Assembly: GCA_026027325.1 (NCBI GenBank)
Contig: JAMSLZ010000006.1
Span: 744,001 to 808,000, forward strand
Direction: 5' to 3'
DNA: 64,000 nucleotides
From: Actinomucor elegans
Taxonomy: Eukaryota; Mucoromycota; Mucoromycetes; Mucorales; Mucoraceae
How positions within the stretch are numbered: the first letter of the stretch is position 1; the number at the start of each line of letters is the position of its first letter. Both the position numbers and the translations under genes were made by a program. Below are positions 1 through 12,404 of the stretch, piece by piece. The notes below the pieces were generated by a model that ran no database searches, was not told where the DNA came from, and saw only the letters and a program-made list of their open reading frames with translations.

Positions 1-2343
1 CTGCACAAAACTACTAATCATATGCCAAGGGTCCAAGAATATAATGCCGGATAAAACAAAGACACCAACAGTGGAAGAAACCGAAACTATGATATCACGG
101 AAGGGCCCATTTGATAACAAGCTAATCATGTCTTGGGGTTTAGCTAGCTCTGTTGAAATACCAATATAGACGACCCAAACAAAAGCGAATAGAACATAGA
201 TCATGAGCAGCGAGAAAAAGAGCATGATTAAACCGTATGATCCTTGGGACCTATGAAAACTATCAGTACATGGCTCATTGTATTATCGCTTCAATTGACA
301 TACCCTTGAGGTCTATTTCCCATTGCAATCAAGAACAAGCAGGTGATCAATGCCGCATATACATAGATAAGTACTTTGTGGACGATCTCTGCCGCCTCTC
401 TAGAGAAAGGGGGCCTTTCCATTACTCCCAATGATCTAGTAAGTATAAAAAAACTTAGGAAAAAGTTTGCCTAATAAGGGCTCATAAGACTAAATTGTTT
501 CACTTGAAATCTACCATCGATACTTACCAGAGCAAACCATGAAAATAACCAGTTGATACAAAGGTAGATCAGTTCAATCAGTAGCAACAGTTTTCTCTTC
601 ACTGTATGGTCTGTTTTCAGAATCTTTCCCCAATGCACTAAACTATACACACCAGCAAAAAAAGATCCTATAGGCATGTCTTAGGAGCAAAATTTCCAAG
701 CACAAACGGCATACATCCTATCAAGACTTACCATTGAGCCAGCGTCTCCTTTGTGATATAAACTCTGCTACAGTGAACGGAACATCCGTTTCACCATAAG
801 CTCCTGCAACATAGTGCAACCGCCATTTTGCACCTTTCTTTGCTACCAACTCATAACACAAGATTCGATCCTCTGCTAAATACATATTGGCCTCGAAAAT
901 CCCCTCTGATACGGTTGTTGCACTTGATGTGTCGCCTAAGAAGTACTTTTGCAAAGGACCTTCTCCCGAGATATCATTAGTAAGTGCAGTGTACCGATAG
1001 GCAGAGAACGCTCCCGGTAAAACTTGGATATACCCCAACACACTTTCTAATGGTTTATCTAAAATATTGGATATCTTGTATTCAAAGTTTTGTGCTGCTA
1101 CAAGAGGATTCAACAAGTAAATGCCGCCTTTACCTGTCATGACGCGCACTTCACCGCAAGCGCCTCCAATATCATGGTGTTTGCTGAATGGCAACCAAAG
1201 TTTGTAAATGGAATGAGGGCCTGGTCGTGTACCTACGTCCATCAGAATACAAACGTGTGGCTGCAGTATAGGACACATGGCTTGAAAAAACCATCGATGC
1301 GAGTTAATCTTGCGCTGATTCTTCTCTTTGAGGCAAAAGATGATTTGGGCAGGTACAATGTCATTGATAGCACCTCGGTACGTCAAGTCGGGTGCTAGTG
1401 ATAATTGGGAGGTATACTGAAGCAAGTGTTAGATACAAGGTGTTTGCTGATTAAACGGTATTCGGGGCCAACTTACTTCATAGAGATGCGCATGCACTGG
1501 GTTCCCATTGACTGTGCTTTTAGCAACACCCTCCTGATATATACCCAATACAGATAACATGTCTAGGACTCTTCGGTGGATCTTTTCTCTACCATCTGCA
1601 ATAATACATATCACTACTTTTTGCCATGAATTGTTTCCCTAAAAAAAAAAAAAAATCTTGTTAGTGTTTTTTTAAAAAATTATTGCAGCTTCCGGATCAA
1701 TACCCAAATAGGAGATCTTTGGCGTTTAGTTAGCTGAGTCAAGTTCTTCATAATGCCATGTAAAGTCCTTGACAGTAATATTTCATCTTCCTACAAAACA
1801 AGATCAAAATAAATGAGGATCTTTTACTGTATAAGCATGAGTTGAAACAAAACTAAACGAACGTTATACATGGTAATACAGATGGCAACTTCAGTTTCAC
1901 GTCTATACATACGTTGTCTAAGCGTGTAATTCATTTTGATGAATTCATAAGGATCACAAGTGATAGCTATACAAAAAAAAAAAATTTGGATTCATCAATG
2001 ATCTGCCATTATGCAATACATTTTCCTTTAAAGACGAACCTGAATATCGCATAAAGTTAAATTCCTGTACGTCACGGAGCGATACGCGTTCAAGATATTG
2101 TATAGGCACTGGACAGTCGAAAACAAGTTTACCTTGAGGTATTTGAACAAGCCGTTTTACCGTTTTGTATCTACGGACCTGTCTCACTTGTGGATGTGGT
2201 GGGTAAGATGTATAAAAAGTATGTTGAGAGTTATTGGAAGAGGAAGGAAACGTATTGTGGTGTGGAGGAGGCAGTGGAGGTGGATGTTGTGCTTGATATT
2301 GGGCATGATTCATCGGCGGTGGATAAAACGGCGATTCTTCCAT
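1..2343 (-). CDS. Chitin synthase, class I-III type (C-terminus cut by window edge)
   Basis: Membrane glycosyltransferase that polymerises UDP-GlcNAc into chitin at the plasma membrane. My model has eight exons: 2343-2040, 1966-1863, 1790-1704, 1638-1477, 1416-732, 667-528, 470-304 and 250 to beyond base 1; all junction phases agree. After a Pro/His-rich disordered head come the CHS N-terminal block (FDCPVP, then MRYSAITCDP), [39 protein letters not shown], the EDRIL acid motif and the catalytic QRRRWLNGS. Membrane helices follow and run off the window. QRRRWLNG with a short soluble head points to class I-III rather than class IV/V, probably class II-like. It lies upstream of, and on the same strand as, a class IV enzyme. 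Family assignment is firm; the subclass is inferred. Confidence 0.93.
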
Positions 2344-4003
2344 AATAGATTAAGATATTAAATATTAGTAATAGATATAAGGCTTGGAAGGAAGGAAAAA
2401 AGAAGAGTCAAAAAGACTTTTTTGTTATTGTTACTTAAATATATCACGATTCATGCGACGCCACATGCTGTTTTTTATTATTCGTTGCATCACAATACAA
2501 GTTCATCAGCTGGGTTTAGATCAAAGGTGTACGACAAGCCATTTAGCTTGAACAAACGCTCAACAAATTAAGAATATTATAGATACAGTGTAATTCATTC
2601 TAGATAAGAATTATGACCAGCTAGCGACATTAGATTCGAGATTTGATTACATGAAGCATACGGATTATATTGCAAATCGTGAACAATATAATATAATATA
2701 CAATGTTTGCTTTAATAGAACGATGGCTTTCATATATGCAATATTGTATTCTGAGCATGGAACATTAATCAATTAAGACATTAAAGCTGTATCAGCCGAG
2801 AAATCTAGAAAGATTTGAAAACGGGAAAAATTGCACAAAGGTTCCCCAGACATCCCTTCAGTTTTCAAAAGCATTTTCGAAACATAGTTTATAAGGGATA
2901 AAGAAGATCTATATTCAAAGGTACTCACATTTACTGTTTATATACATACTTTGGATTAAATTACGTGAGATATGATCGTATTCCTAAGAAAATAAAATCA
3001 ACCAAAAGACATCTTTAACTTTTATAGAATCGTATAAATTTTGTGAATACATTCTGTGCCTATCTGTGACTGTTTGTTGGTAAAAACAGGATCAAATTCC
3101 ACAATTGTATATTACAAGTGGAAACCCAATGAATATTTGAGATTCTTGTGGGGAGTAGTGATGGCCGTGTACCCTTAAAGCAGACCTTACCGTTCTCAAA
3201 AAACAGCTTAGAAGCGTAGTTTTATAGCAACGCTTTATTGTAATAGCTTAACACATATACCGATGTTTCCATATACTTTAAAAGTTCTTACAGCCCAAGC
3301 TATAAAATTTAAACGGGGTCCAGTCGCTAGATTAAATATGATCCAACTATCAAAAGCTTAATGAGCCATAGCCGCGCTTTTTATGTGGTCTTTTCGACTC
3401 TTGTTATGAATAATGTCTTTCTATTTATTCTTTGTCTGTATGATACATTGTAAAATATTCGACAACACTTCATAGGCGGAAAAAAACTAGCTTACCCAGA
3501 TATATACTTTACAGTTAATCACTAATAGTTGTAATATATAGTTAGCTTACGATTCATAAATAGTTCTAATAGATGTAACACTCCATTTTAAACATGCATA
3601 ACCTCTGAACCGCAACATTTAGCCGAGATCGGCCGAGAGATTTATAGATCATGATAACTGACTTAAATGAATTGCATGTATTTTATACTTAGCCACTAAC
3701 GTAAGCAGAGTGCTATAGTTAAATGACGGCTCCATTAGATGCAATGCTTCATTCTTAACATGTATTACTCATCCAATGTGACATTAAAAAAGGGATTGAT
3801 CAAAAGATTGCGAGGTGCACGCGATATTGTGACACAAAAAATCGGGTCGGAATGAATCCCATAAAAGTTTTTTTTTTTGTAACCAACATGTACATACATC
3901 ATTAATAATCAAGACCGACACATCCAAGACAGGATAAGGTTTAGTCTCTCTCTCACTCACACACATGCTTTGGCGCAGAAAGATTCATGAAATGGTATGT
4001 TTA
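2344..4003. other. Intergenic region holding two repeat units
   Basis: This is the promoter side of the chitin synthase and the 3' side of the CBS gene. I see no convincing coding exon. Two reverse-oriented units of the dispersed ~170-bp repeat lie at 3541-3815; the rest is plain AT-rich sequence. Confidence 0.5.
3541..3815 (-). repeat. Two tandem units of the ~170-bp dispersed repeat
   Basis: Unit 1 has the CATCTATTAG-like block at about 3570-3580 (reverse complement), the AATGTTGCGG-like core near 3609-3620 and a decayed AGATCTATAGATCT at 3638-3650. Unit 2 repeats the order with its core at about 3775-3787. The spacing between equivalent core bases is about 166 bp. Confidence 0.6.
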
Positions 4004-5010
4004 TTAATGATGAGATGCAAAAGTAGACAAGATATCAGTCAAGGTGATGACTCCTTTTAATTCGCCAGTCTCGTTGTCCATCCACCAGAGACGATGGGTC
4101 TGACGCAATACAAAGGCAGACATGATCTGAGAAAGAGTAAAACGATCATGACAAGTCAAAGGTTTATACAAATCGCCATGGCTAGTCTTAATGAACATGA
4201 CGACAGGCTTCAAAAGAGAATCCCAACGTTCTCTGTTGAGACCACGTAAATCTTGAGCACTAATCTCGCCAACCAAATCGCCGTTGTCGTCCACAATAGG
4301 TAAAGCACTGATATGGTCATCGGCCGCTAATTTCAAAAAGGCTTCGGCTGCTGTTGATTTGTAATTGAGGCTGGCTTTGATACCAACAGATTTGATATCG
4401 GATACAGCTAAATCCAAAACACTTGATCCTAATTGATGATTATTGGCTTGGAAAAAACGGATCAAATCCATCTGAGAAAGCAATACGAGACCTGACTGTT
4501 GCTGTTGTTGGATCAAGACGCGATGGGTTTTTTGGAAACTAAAGAGCTGAAGAAGTTTGTCCAAGCTGTCTGTTAACTTGAGGATAGTCAAAGGTTCAGT
4601 GATACTAATGGCTTCACTTAGAGGCATTAAGAGTATATCACTGTTAGTCTGCAAAGTCTCCAATGAAACCTATATAAGGTTATCAATATCCCAAAGTTCT
4701 CACGACCATTACACGACGGCAGGGTTACCTTTGAGCTTAATAGCTTGAGCAGATCCAAAGCGCTAACGATAGCAACGTAGTGCTTTTGATCACCTTCGAG
4801 ATAATAGATAGGCACAGACAAGATGTTATGAGCCAAAAGGAGATCAAAGGCTTCTTCCATGGTGGACTCAAGAGGTAAATCCAATAGCTCACGAGAAGTT
4901 GGCTTGACGCTGTTTAATACATCACCTACTGTCTTTGATTCAATGAAATGCTGAAGGGTATCCTTGCGACTTGCAGTCAAGTTGTTAGTGTTTGATAAAA
5001 TAGACGTCAT
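4004..5010 (-). CDS. Four-CBS-domain protein, SNF4/AMPK-gamma-like
   Basis: Two exons, 5010-4730 plus about 4669-4004 (the donor is GTAACC and the acceptor TATATAG), giving about 315 residues, close to yeast Snf4 (322). CBS pairs bind adenine nucleotides and act as energy sensors. The N-terminal block (HFIESKTVGDVL, then LLAHNILSVPIYYLEGD, IVSALDLLKLL) resembles the first CBS motif of gamma subunits. Later copies are visible around VLIQQQQQSGLVLLSQMDL, ISALPIVDDNGDLVGEISAQ and the last, HRLWWMDNETGELKGVITL, ending in TDILSTF. It could be the gamma subunit of a Snf1 kinase or another four-CBS protein of the Sds23/CBSX kind; the sequence does not decide. It sits between two chitin synthases on the same strand. 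Confidence 0.8.
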
Positions 5011-5268
5011 GTTGAAGACTTTAGTATGACTGTAATCTTTTTTTTTTTTGTTGAAAAAGTACGAAAAAAGAAGAAAAAAAAGAGTGGGTGAGAATTTATT
5101 TTCTTTTTTTATATTGTTCGGTGACGTTTCTTAACCAATAGTACTTTGGCAGGGTTACGTCAAAGTTTGGTAGGAAAACGTGGCAAAATGGAACATCCAA
5201 TACCATGTTAGCATTTAACTATTACGAAATTTATTTGAATATAATACAATAAGTATGGATTTGATGTG

Positions 5269-8029
5269 TTATGATTTAAAGAATGGTGAATGATTTGATT
5301 TGATACCATCGAATGCAATTGGGCTATTTTTGGGTGTCATGAGCGGGAATTTACGGTTGACTCGTTGGCCTGTACGCTCTGCTTCCCAATCCTCCCATTT
5401 TTTCATGATTAAACGTTTAGAATCAAACTTTCCATCAGCATCACCGTGCGAATCGCCTTTCTTTTCTCCAACAACTACACGGGTTGCGCCCCAAGAGAAA
5501 TCATCAAAGTGCCAGAATGAGTACAATGGAAGCACCATATTCCAAATAGGCAAAGCACAAATATAAACTATACACAATAAAGTTTAACACAATCGTCGCA
5601 CTAAATCAATCAATGCACTTACTTATTAGCCAGCCAATGTAAACGAACTTGAAAGTAGTTAAACAGATCAAGATGGCTGGTAAAATCAATATGGCAATCA
5701 ATAGCGCCAATGATTGCCAAGCAGGTTCAGAAGCAATAGCAATGTTTACGATCAAATAAATAGACATGACAATAGCAGCAGGCAGCACAAATGTACCAAG
5801 CAAGTCGATAAAAACCGAAAACTGCATTGACAAAAAGGATATACCGCAAAGATCAGAAACAAGTACCAATTCCATTAGATTATGTACAGTAGAATTGATC
5901 CATCGACGACGTTGAGAGAGCAAAACTCCAAATTCATCAGGAACCACTGTACGGCAACGCGCTTGAGGGACAAACATCATTTGACGATTAGGGAATGTGC
6001 GCAACATCAGTGTAGACAAGAAGCGATCTTCACCCAAAAGCAAGAGATTCTTTTCATGAAGCGTAGTAACTACGTTTTGGTTGTATTCCAAGATGATATC
6101 AGGATTGGCTAGGATAGGCACCCAAGCTCCATTTTTGGGTGACTTGATACGATACATACTGAAGCATCCCGGCAAGCAAGTTACCATACCAAAGAGAGAT
6201 TCAAAGGCCTTTGCGTAATGATGAGAAATATAGTATTCAAACACCTGGATGGTAGTCACCCAAGAGGCACGTTTGTTGGCGATACGCGTTTCACCACAGA
6301 GACCCATAATGGTAATATCGTTAGCCATAGCAGCAATCATATAAGTAAGAGCGTCCGGCAGCACCTCTGTATCTGCATCCACCATTAGTACAGTCTCAAA
6401 CTTATCTGGTGTCACACCCTTCATTAGCCATGTCATCTTCCAAAATATTTCATAATCCAGTTCACAAAAACGATCGTTGAATAATACGCGTTGAAAGAAA
6501 GCCATCAAGATCACTTGCGAATCTCGCTTACCACGATTTCCTGGCTTAGGGCCTTGCTGTTCCTCTTCTGTACCACACTTGACTATAGTGATACATGCAG
6601 TGCCATTGTAATGACCAGCATAAACCTTGGCCATATTCAGCTGCTTTTCACCATCTGCTACAGCAAGATAAGAGCAAGGTTTAGGATTAGTCATAGCAGG
6701 TGTCAAGTCCATCATATTCACTACGATATCGGGCGTAGACATGGATTCACCAGCGCCTGTGATCAAACCATCTGCTATAACAAAAAAGATCTTGTGCTTG
6801 TTGGAATAAGTCGTGTTGGATAAACTGTCCATGGTAGTTCGTAGGCCTTCTTCACCTTCAGAGTAACAAGTCACCAACATCACCGTATAGAGCTCAGTCT
6901 CGACGATATCTGTACGGTTGCCACTAAGCCCTTGATTGGAACTTTGTACGCTAAGCGGTGTTTGGTTACTACTATTGTGGTAGGAGTTGAAAGATTGAAC
7001 TGAACTTTGTACCATGGGGCCATAATTATTGTAAGGGCCTGGTATATGGTTTGCAGGATCCTCGTTACCACCTTTGATCGAACGCCAAGCTAACCAATTT
7101 GATCTGCCACCTGGCTTGGTCAAACGACGGGCGATAAACCATTGAAAAAGACAGGCCATGGAATAACGTATGATGATAATAATGATAATCACTGCAAACA
7201 TTACTGTCATGATAAGATCATCTGCAACGCAACTCGCAGCTTCTTGAGAGGCAGTTCCTATATTGTATCTTGCAGCTATACAGCGGCGCGCATTGTTACC
7301 TGCAGATGTAGATAACAAAGCATAGGTTATATCATTACCACGTGTACGCTGAAGGACTCTATCGACGTCCGCTCCGAAAATAGGCTGATTGCTTTCAAAG
7401 TAAGTAGTGAGATTAAGTACAGTATCACCAATTAGTGCGATATTAGAAGTATGCATGCTTTGTAAATTTTGGCGAATGTCTTGCCAATCAAAACTAATAA
7501 TATCCCCACTATTGCTACGCTTACGCAAGTCTGCTAGCGAAAGACATGCTCCATTGGATTGTTTCAATATGCCGCCTAAAGAAAGGATGATGAGTTTAAT
7601 GGGTTGCCAAGCAGACTGCGTTTAAACGTATTTTACCATAAGGATTATTTAGAGTGCAGCTAGGCAAAGTAGGGTCTACATTGCCTTGCTTAAACGGAGC
7701 ACAATCATTGTTGGTGTCACCATCAAAGATTGAGCTCAACTCCATACCTTGAAAGTCCTTGGTCAGATTCATGTTGTAGTGCTCCATAAAGTAGTTTTGC
7801 ATAGTATCGAATTTGTATAGCTGGCCAAACACGGACACTTCTTCTCTAAATACGCGAGCGCGAACGCCTTCATTATTAATACTGCTGTAGGGATAGCTTT
7901 GTCTGTCACTGGGACATAAATTGACTTGTAAACCGTAAATCACATAAGCCAAGAGGCCACACAAGAAAGCTACCAAGTAACACAATGCTACCTAAATGTG
8001 CATATTATTTAATACCGTTTTTTTCATGC

Positions 8030-8060
<31 letters not shown>

Positions 8061-8782
8061 TGGCTAATTATTACCTTTTCACGCCAAGCTTGTTGCATGT
8101 TCTTATTGGGTTTACCAAAACAATGGCGAATAATATAGTTAGGAAAGCAGCAAGTAACAAGGAAAGCAATCCAGGCCCACCAATTGTTTAGTACATTAGC
8201 TTCTTTTACTTGCTCTTCTGAGATGCTTTTGACAGGCTCATTTATCATTTGATGTTGTTGCTTTTGCTGGGCAAGTTGCAATTGCAGATTGCTAGACATG
8301 GGCTGGTTTACACTATGACGGTGGTTATCACTAGGAGGGATAGGAGGATGGTTTCTACGCAAGCTTCCGGGATGTCTTGCGCCATGCATTTGTGCATTGG
8401 GATTGCTGTTATTAATCATACCCGCACGCGGGCGTTGGCGTTCTGGCCTAGTGAGAGATTTAGATCGATTTAGATTTGCCGAGCTTCGATGATATGGACT
8501 TTGCTGAGCAGGACTAACGGAAGAGGTTACACCGTTCGATGGTCTGCCTGGTTGAAGCATTCTATTATTATCATTCGGACCGGGTAAAATGATTCTCTGT
8601 TGGTGGTGGTGGTGGTGATGAGGAGGAGGAAGAGGACGAACCTCGGCTGGACTATTATTATTATTATTACTATTATTATTATTAGTGAAAGTGTGCTGAG
8701 GTCTTTGAGTAAAATTTAAGCTGTTGTGGTTTGGCCTGCTTGAATGTTCGCCTTTGGGTGGCACATTAGGCGGGTGTGTCAT
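5269..8782 (-). CDS. CHS3: Class IV chitin synthase (CHS3 type)
   Basis: Plasma-membrane chitin synthase of about 1104 residues from four exons: 8782-8075, 7991-7637, 7575-5623 and 5567-5269; the summed length is an exact multiple of three. A disordered Asn/His/Pro/Gln-rich head of about 190 residues precedes the first membrane segments ([20 protein letters not shown], then [18 protein letters not shown]). A cytochrome-b5-like/extracellular spacer and another helix lead to the catalytic domain with [49 protein letters not shown] and [22 protein letters not shown] and the tail [19 protein letters not shown] are class IV hallmarks. Intron 1 holds a 28-T tract at 8030-8057. The end lies only 258 bp from the start of the CBS gene. 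Confidence 0.95.
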
Positions 8783-9359
8783 TGTCTTTATCTAATGATT
8801 GTATTAGCTGAAATGATTTACTATAGAGAAGAAACAAGGATAAACGCCGCTCAAAGGTTATTGACAGAAAGTTGAAAGAAGAAGAAGAAAAGAGGAAGCG
8901 AAACTAGACAAATGATATCAAGAATATTATTATACATTGACATTTAAAAAAATTTATTATGTGCGTTATACTGTAATAGGCACAATTGTCTTGAAATTTA
9001 CCCAGTGCGCGCTGCCATGTTCCTGGATATCAGGCGCCGAAAAGAAATAAGCGGCAAAAGCTGAGCTTTTTTTTTTTTTTGCAATCCCAATTATAGTATG
9101 TTTATTTATAAATGAGACGACTTCCAACTTAATATACGACGTTTTGCGTATGAGTCATGCTAGCATTTGTTCAAGTTTCCAGTAATAATCTGGATAGATA
9201 TGCATTGTTAAGAGGATTACTAACAAATATACCGTGCTTTTCCGCCTAAACTGAATTCCACTGCAAAAAGGCACATATGTTTATTACCAAGCATGAAACA
9301 ACAAGCCAGAGTAACAGAGCGGACAGAGTACTTCATTACGTCGATTCAGACACTGGAGA

Positions 9360-9451
9360 GCACTTTTGATACGCGGCACTTTGATTCTATTGGCTAATGG
9401 CACTACTGATACGCGGACTCTTAATTGTATTGGCTAGCGGCACTTTAAGTG
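9360..9451. repeat. Tandem 40-bp promoter-type repeat with ATTGGCTA boxes
   Basis: Two imperfect copies, 9360-9399 and 9400-9439, plus the first bases of a third. Both copies carry GATACGCGG near the start and TATTGGCTA near the end (inverse CCAAT box). A TATATAAATTTAA stretch follows at about 9473. Confidence 0.7.
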
Positions 9452-10599
9452 AAGTGTCAACATCTCAAAATAGTATATAAATTTAACAATTAAAGCAGTA
9501 GGTAGTCTTGATATCCGGGAAAAATATAGAACAGCACATGATCATTTGAATGAACCAAATTTTATAACCCTACACGAGGTGTAACAGGCAGAAAAGGACG
9601 AAATGCCCTAAGTGTGAGAGTTAAATCGGAGATATTTATAAAACATGCGTTTCTATACGCGTTGCAGTTTTATTATAGCGTCTTTGATGAACGATGAGCC
9701 GTGTTATGTCGATGGTATTTTGAGGAGAAAGAGCCCAGTAATTCCAATAGATCAATTTATATAATTATATTAAGATAATGGTTATGTTAATGATCTAAAT
9801 GAGATACAGAGCATTGTACATTTTTGAAACCTGTTTATCATGATCTATGTTATGTCGGTAACACGACTACCATGAGTTTCATCCATTCATTTGTACAATA
9901 GAAATATACTCAAAGTTATCTTCCTATGGACGATATTATCTCAAGTAGTTGGAATGGTATAGTTTCTAGTGCCATATGCTGTCAAATGAAATATATATAA
10001 AAAGTTTTCTCGGTCTATAATCTTGTGTAATCTACATTGTTCCCGCCAAAACGGATATTGAAAGCATTGCAATTCCGTTTTCTAGGCTGCCACTACTATT
10101 TACATTCCATTCATAAGTCATCTAGCCTATATAATGAATGATGTCTTTAAAGTAATCAAAGAATTATACGCACAGTCAACAATAGTGCTCTGAAAAATAA
10201 TGCAAATCCTGATGTTCATATTGAAGACCAAGAAGTTGATCTTAGCGCAGCTGTATCACACTCAAAAAAAAACTTGATCTAATTTGCTTCAGGATCTCGT
10301 TTAGCTCAGATACACAAACCCAACAGCCTTTTTTTTTTATAGTTTTTGGTTGCTATAGCTTTCAACATGCTAATACCACTGCTCATCTACGTTAATTGAT
10401 TTTTCTCAGGTACAATTTTTTCAGGTCAAGATTCTTTGTTTGTTTTATACACGTGTTTTGTTGTTGTTGTTAGGTCATGCCATTAGTTCCAGGCATAACC
10501 CGAGGTAGCGTGAGCGTATCGATCGCGAACGTTACGTAGGCTATTTTTGCGTGCATGTTTCGGCATTTAAACTGGGATATGTGACTGGAAACGCCTGGA

Positions 10600-11053
10600 G
10601 CCTGTTGATTGGCTATATCAAATTTTTAGTGGGAGGACGCGTCTGCGAGCTTTATTGCCGGCCTCCCTCACTAATATTTTTTAGCGCTTTTAACTCTCAC
10701 CTTATTATTTTTTCCAACACTACACCACTACTCAACGTTATATAAAGGTAAAGTATATACACTCTCATAATAATAACCACAGTGAGTGTATAGGTGATAA
10801 TAAATTTTTTTTTAAAAAAAATTAAATTTGTTATTTCACTTATACGACACTCTACCCTTTCCCTTCCTATTATTAAAAACAAGTTTTTGTTTTTTTTCTT
10901 TTCCTCATCTTGTTCATCTTCCTTCATCAACTTCTTTACATACACTTTTTTTTTTATTGTTTTTTATACTTTTTTGTATTTTGCTTCCTACGCCCATAAT
11001 GAACCTATTTTAATTCAAAATCCGAATTGAAAAACTGATCTTATTGATTATAG
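10600..11053 (+). promoter_or_regulatory. Probable NHP6 promoter and pyrimidine-rich leader
   Basis: An inverse CCAAT box (GATTGGCTATA) lies near 10606-10616. TTATATAAAGG at about 10739-10749 looks like a TATA box. From about 10840 to 10990 the plus strand is very rich in T and C, as is common in leaders of highly expressed fungal genes. ATG follows at 11054. Inference from motif position only. Confidence 0.45.
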
Positions 11054-11469
11054 ATGGCTAAAGAAACTCAAAAGGTTACCAAGCGCGCTGCTGATAAGGG
11101 CGACGAAAAGAAGAAGCGTTCCAAGAAGGACCCTAATGCTCCCAAGCGTGGTTTGTCTGCATACATGTTCTTTTCTCAAGCTACTCGTCAACAAATCAAG
11201 GATGAGAACCCTGAGGCCAGTTTCGGTAAGTTGAATCGGTAACTTTTTATGATTGTAAATCATACTTATATCTGTCTCTTTTTTTTTAGGTCAAATCGGT
11301 AAGCTTCTTGGCGAAAAATGGAAGTCCATGAGCGATGCTGAAAAGAAGGTAAGACTCAAATAACTTTTTTTTTTCTTTACGAAGCTAATCACTTCTTTTT
11401 TAGCCTTTCAATGATAAAGCTGAAAAGGATAAGCAACGTTATGAAGATGAAAAGGCTGAGCGCAAGTAA
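11054..11469 (+). CDS. NHP6: HMG-box chromatin protein, NHP6 type
   Basis: Small nuclear DNA-bending protein that assists nucleosome remodelling (with FACT in yeast). Three exons, 11054-11225, 11290-11348 and 11404-11469, join in frame to 98 residues, about the size of yeast Nhp6. A basic head of about 25 residues ([17 protein letters not shown]) precedes one HMG box: [18 protein letters not shown], then [20 protein letters not shown] and [15 protein letters not shown]. There is no acidic tail, as in Nhp6. Both introns are about 55-65 nt with T-rich ends. The long pyrimidine-rich leader fits strong expression. Identification is firm. Confidence 0.95.
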
Positions 11470-12320
11470 ATGGTACTCCCTTGGCAAGAACGTATATAAC
11501 ACAAAAATTCTTTTTCTTATATCCTTTTTATCCATCAATCCCCCTTTAATAAAGAAAAAAAATTTGAAAAATTCCCACTTAACTGAGCTCTGGCGAACGC
11601 GTGTTCTTTTTTTTTAAGTGCATCATCATCAAATGACCTCCTGTTATTGGTTTTGTTTTGACACGAGAGAATTAAGCATCAGCTTCAACCTATTATTCGC
11701 GGAGATTCATTTTGGTGATCTTGATTGGCAGAGAAACGTTGAACATGTAGATCTTCCTAGATCCTTTTGGAGCGCTTTTTATTTTTTAGTCAATTCAGGT
11801 TTAATGTCCTATCTGATGATTAACCTTTGTTTAGAATAATAAAAAGAAGCTGCGTCTATTAGAATTATTGCTTGACTGATGTACGGTGAATGTTGTACAT
11901 TTTGGGTATATTAGCGCTGTAAAACACTCACATTTTTTGGCCATTATTAAATCTAATAATCAATAGATCTTCGGCTGATCCATATTTATTGTTGCAGCTA
12001 ATGACTATTAACATATCTTTAAAACTGCCTAATAAATTAAATTGCAGTATATTTATTACTATCTTGCGTTTAACGATAAATAACGTTTAGTTCATGAAAA
12101 CTAGACCTATAGATCTCGTAGCCATCCCAGGCTCAATGCTATATCTAATTGTTGGTGCATACAGAATAAACTAGTACGCCTGATTGGAATTTTTTTTTAT
12201 AATTGCAACGAAAAGAATATGCTATACATTCATGGTTGAAAGAAAAAACAAAGTTACGGTGTTTGAATATGAATGGTATAGGTTGTTTTAACTTGGCCTT
12301 CATATAATGAAAAAGTTTAG
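11470..12320. other. Intergenic region
   Basis: NHP6 3' flank. A 73-codon open frame at 11618-11839 has no family features and I do not call it. A single unit of the dispersed repeat lies at 12095-12185. Nothing else recognised. Confidence 0.45.
12095..12185 (+). repeat. Single unit of the ~170-bp dispersed repeat
   Basis: CCTATAGATCTC at the start, a decayed core (AATGCTATATCTAATTG) about 25 bp later and a GCATACAGAATAA block match the order seen in the other forward units. One of the weaker copies. Confidence 0.4.
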
Positions 12321-12404
12321 TTATTTAAGTACCAATTCAGTCAGCAAATCTTGCAAAGAATTAAATTTCATATCAGATAATGTAGAGAAGCCATCTGATT
12401 TCTG

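Larger units (their letters stand above)
8783..11053. other. Long divergent intergenic region (CHS3 / NHP6 promoters)
   Basis: Promoter space for the class IV chitin synthase (-) and the HMG-box gene (+). It carries a 40-bp direct repeat at 9360-9439, a patch with coding-like frames at 10130-10285 that I cannot join into a gene, and the NHP6 promoter and leader from about 10470. The remainder shows nothing I can name. Confidence 0.5.

Noticed and set aside
11618..11839. 73-codon plus-strand frame after NHP6
   Set aside because: No leader, no motif, composition of plain intergenic DNA.
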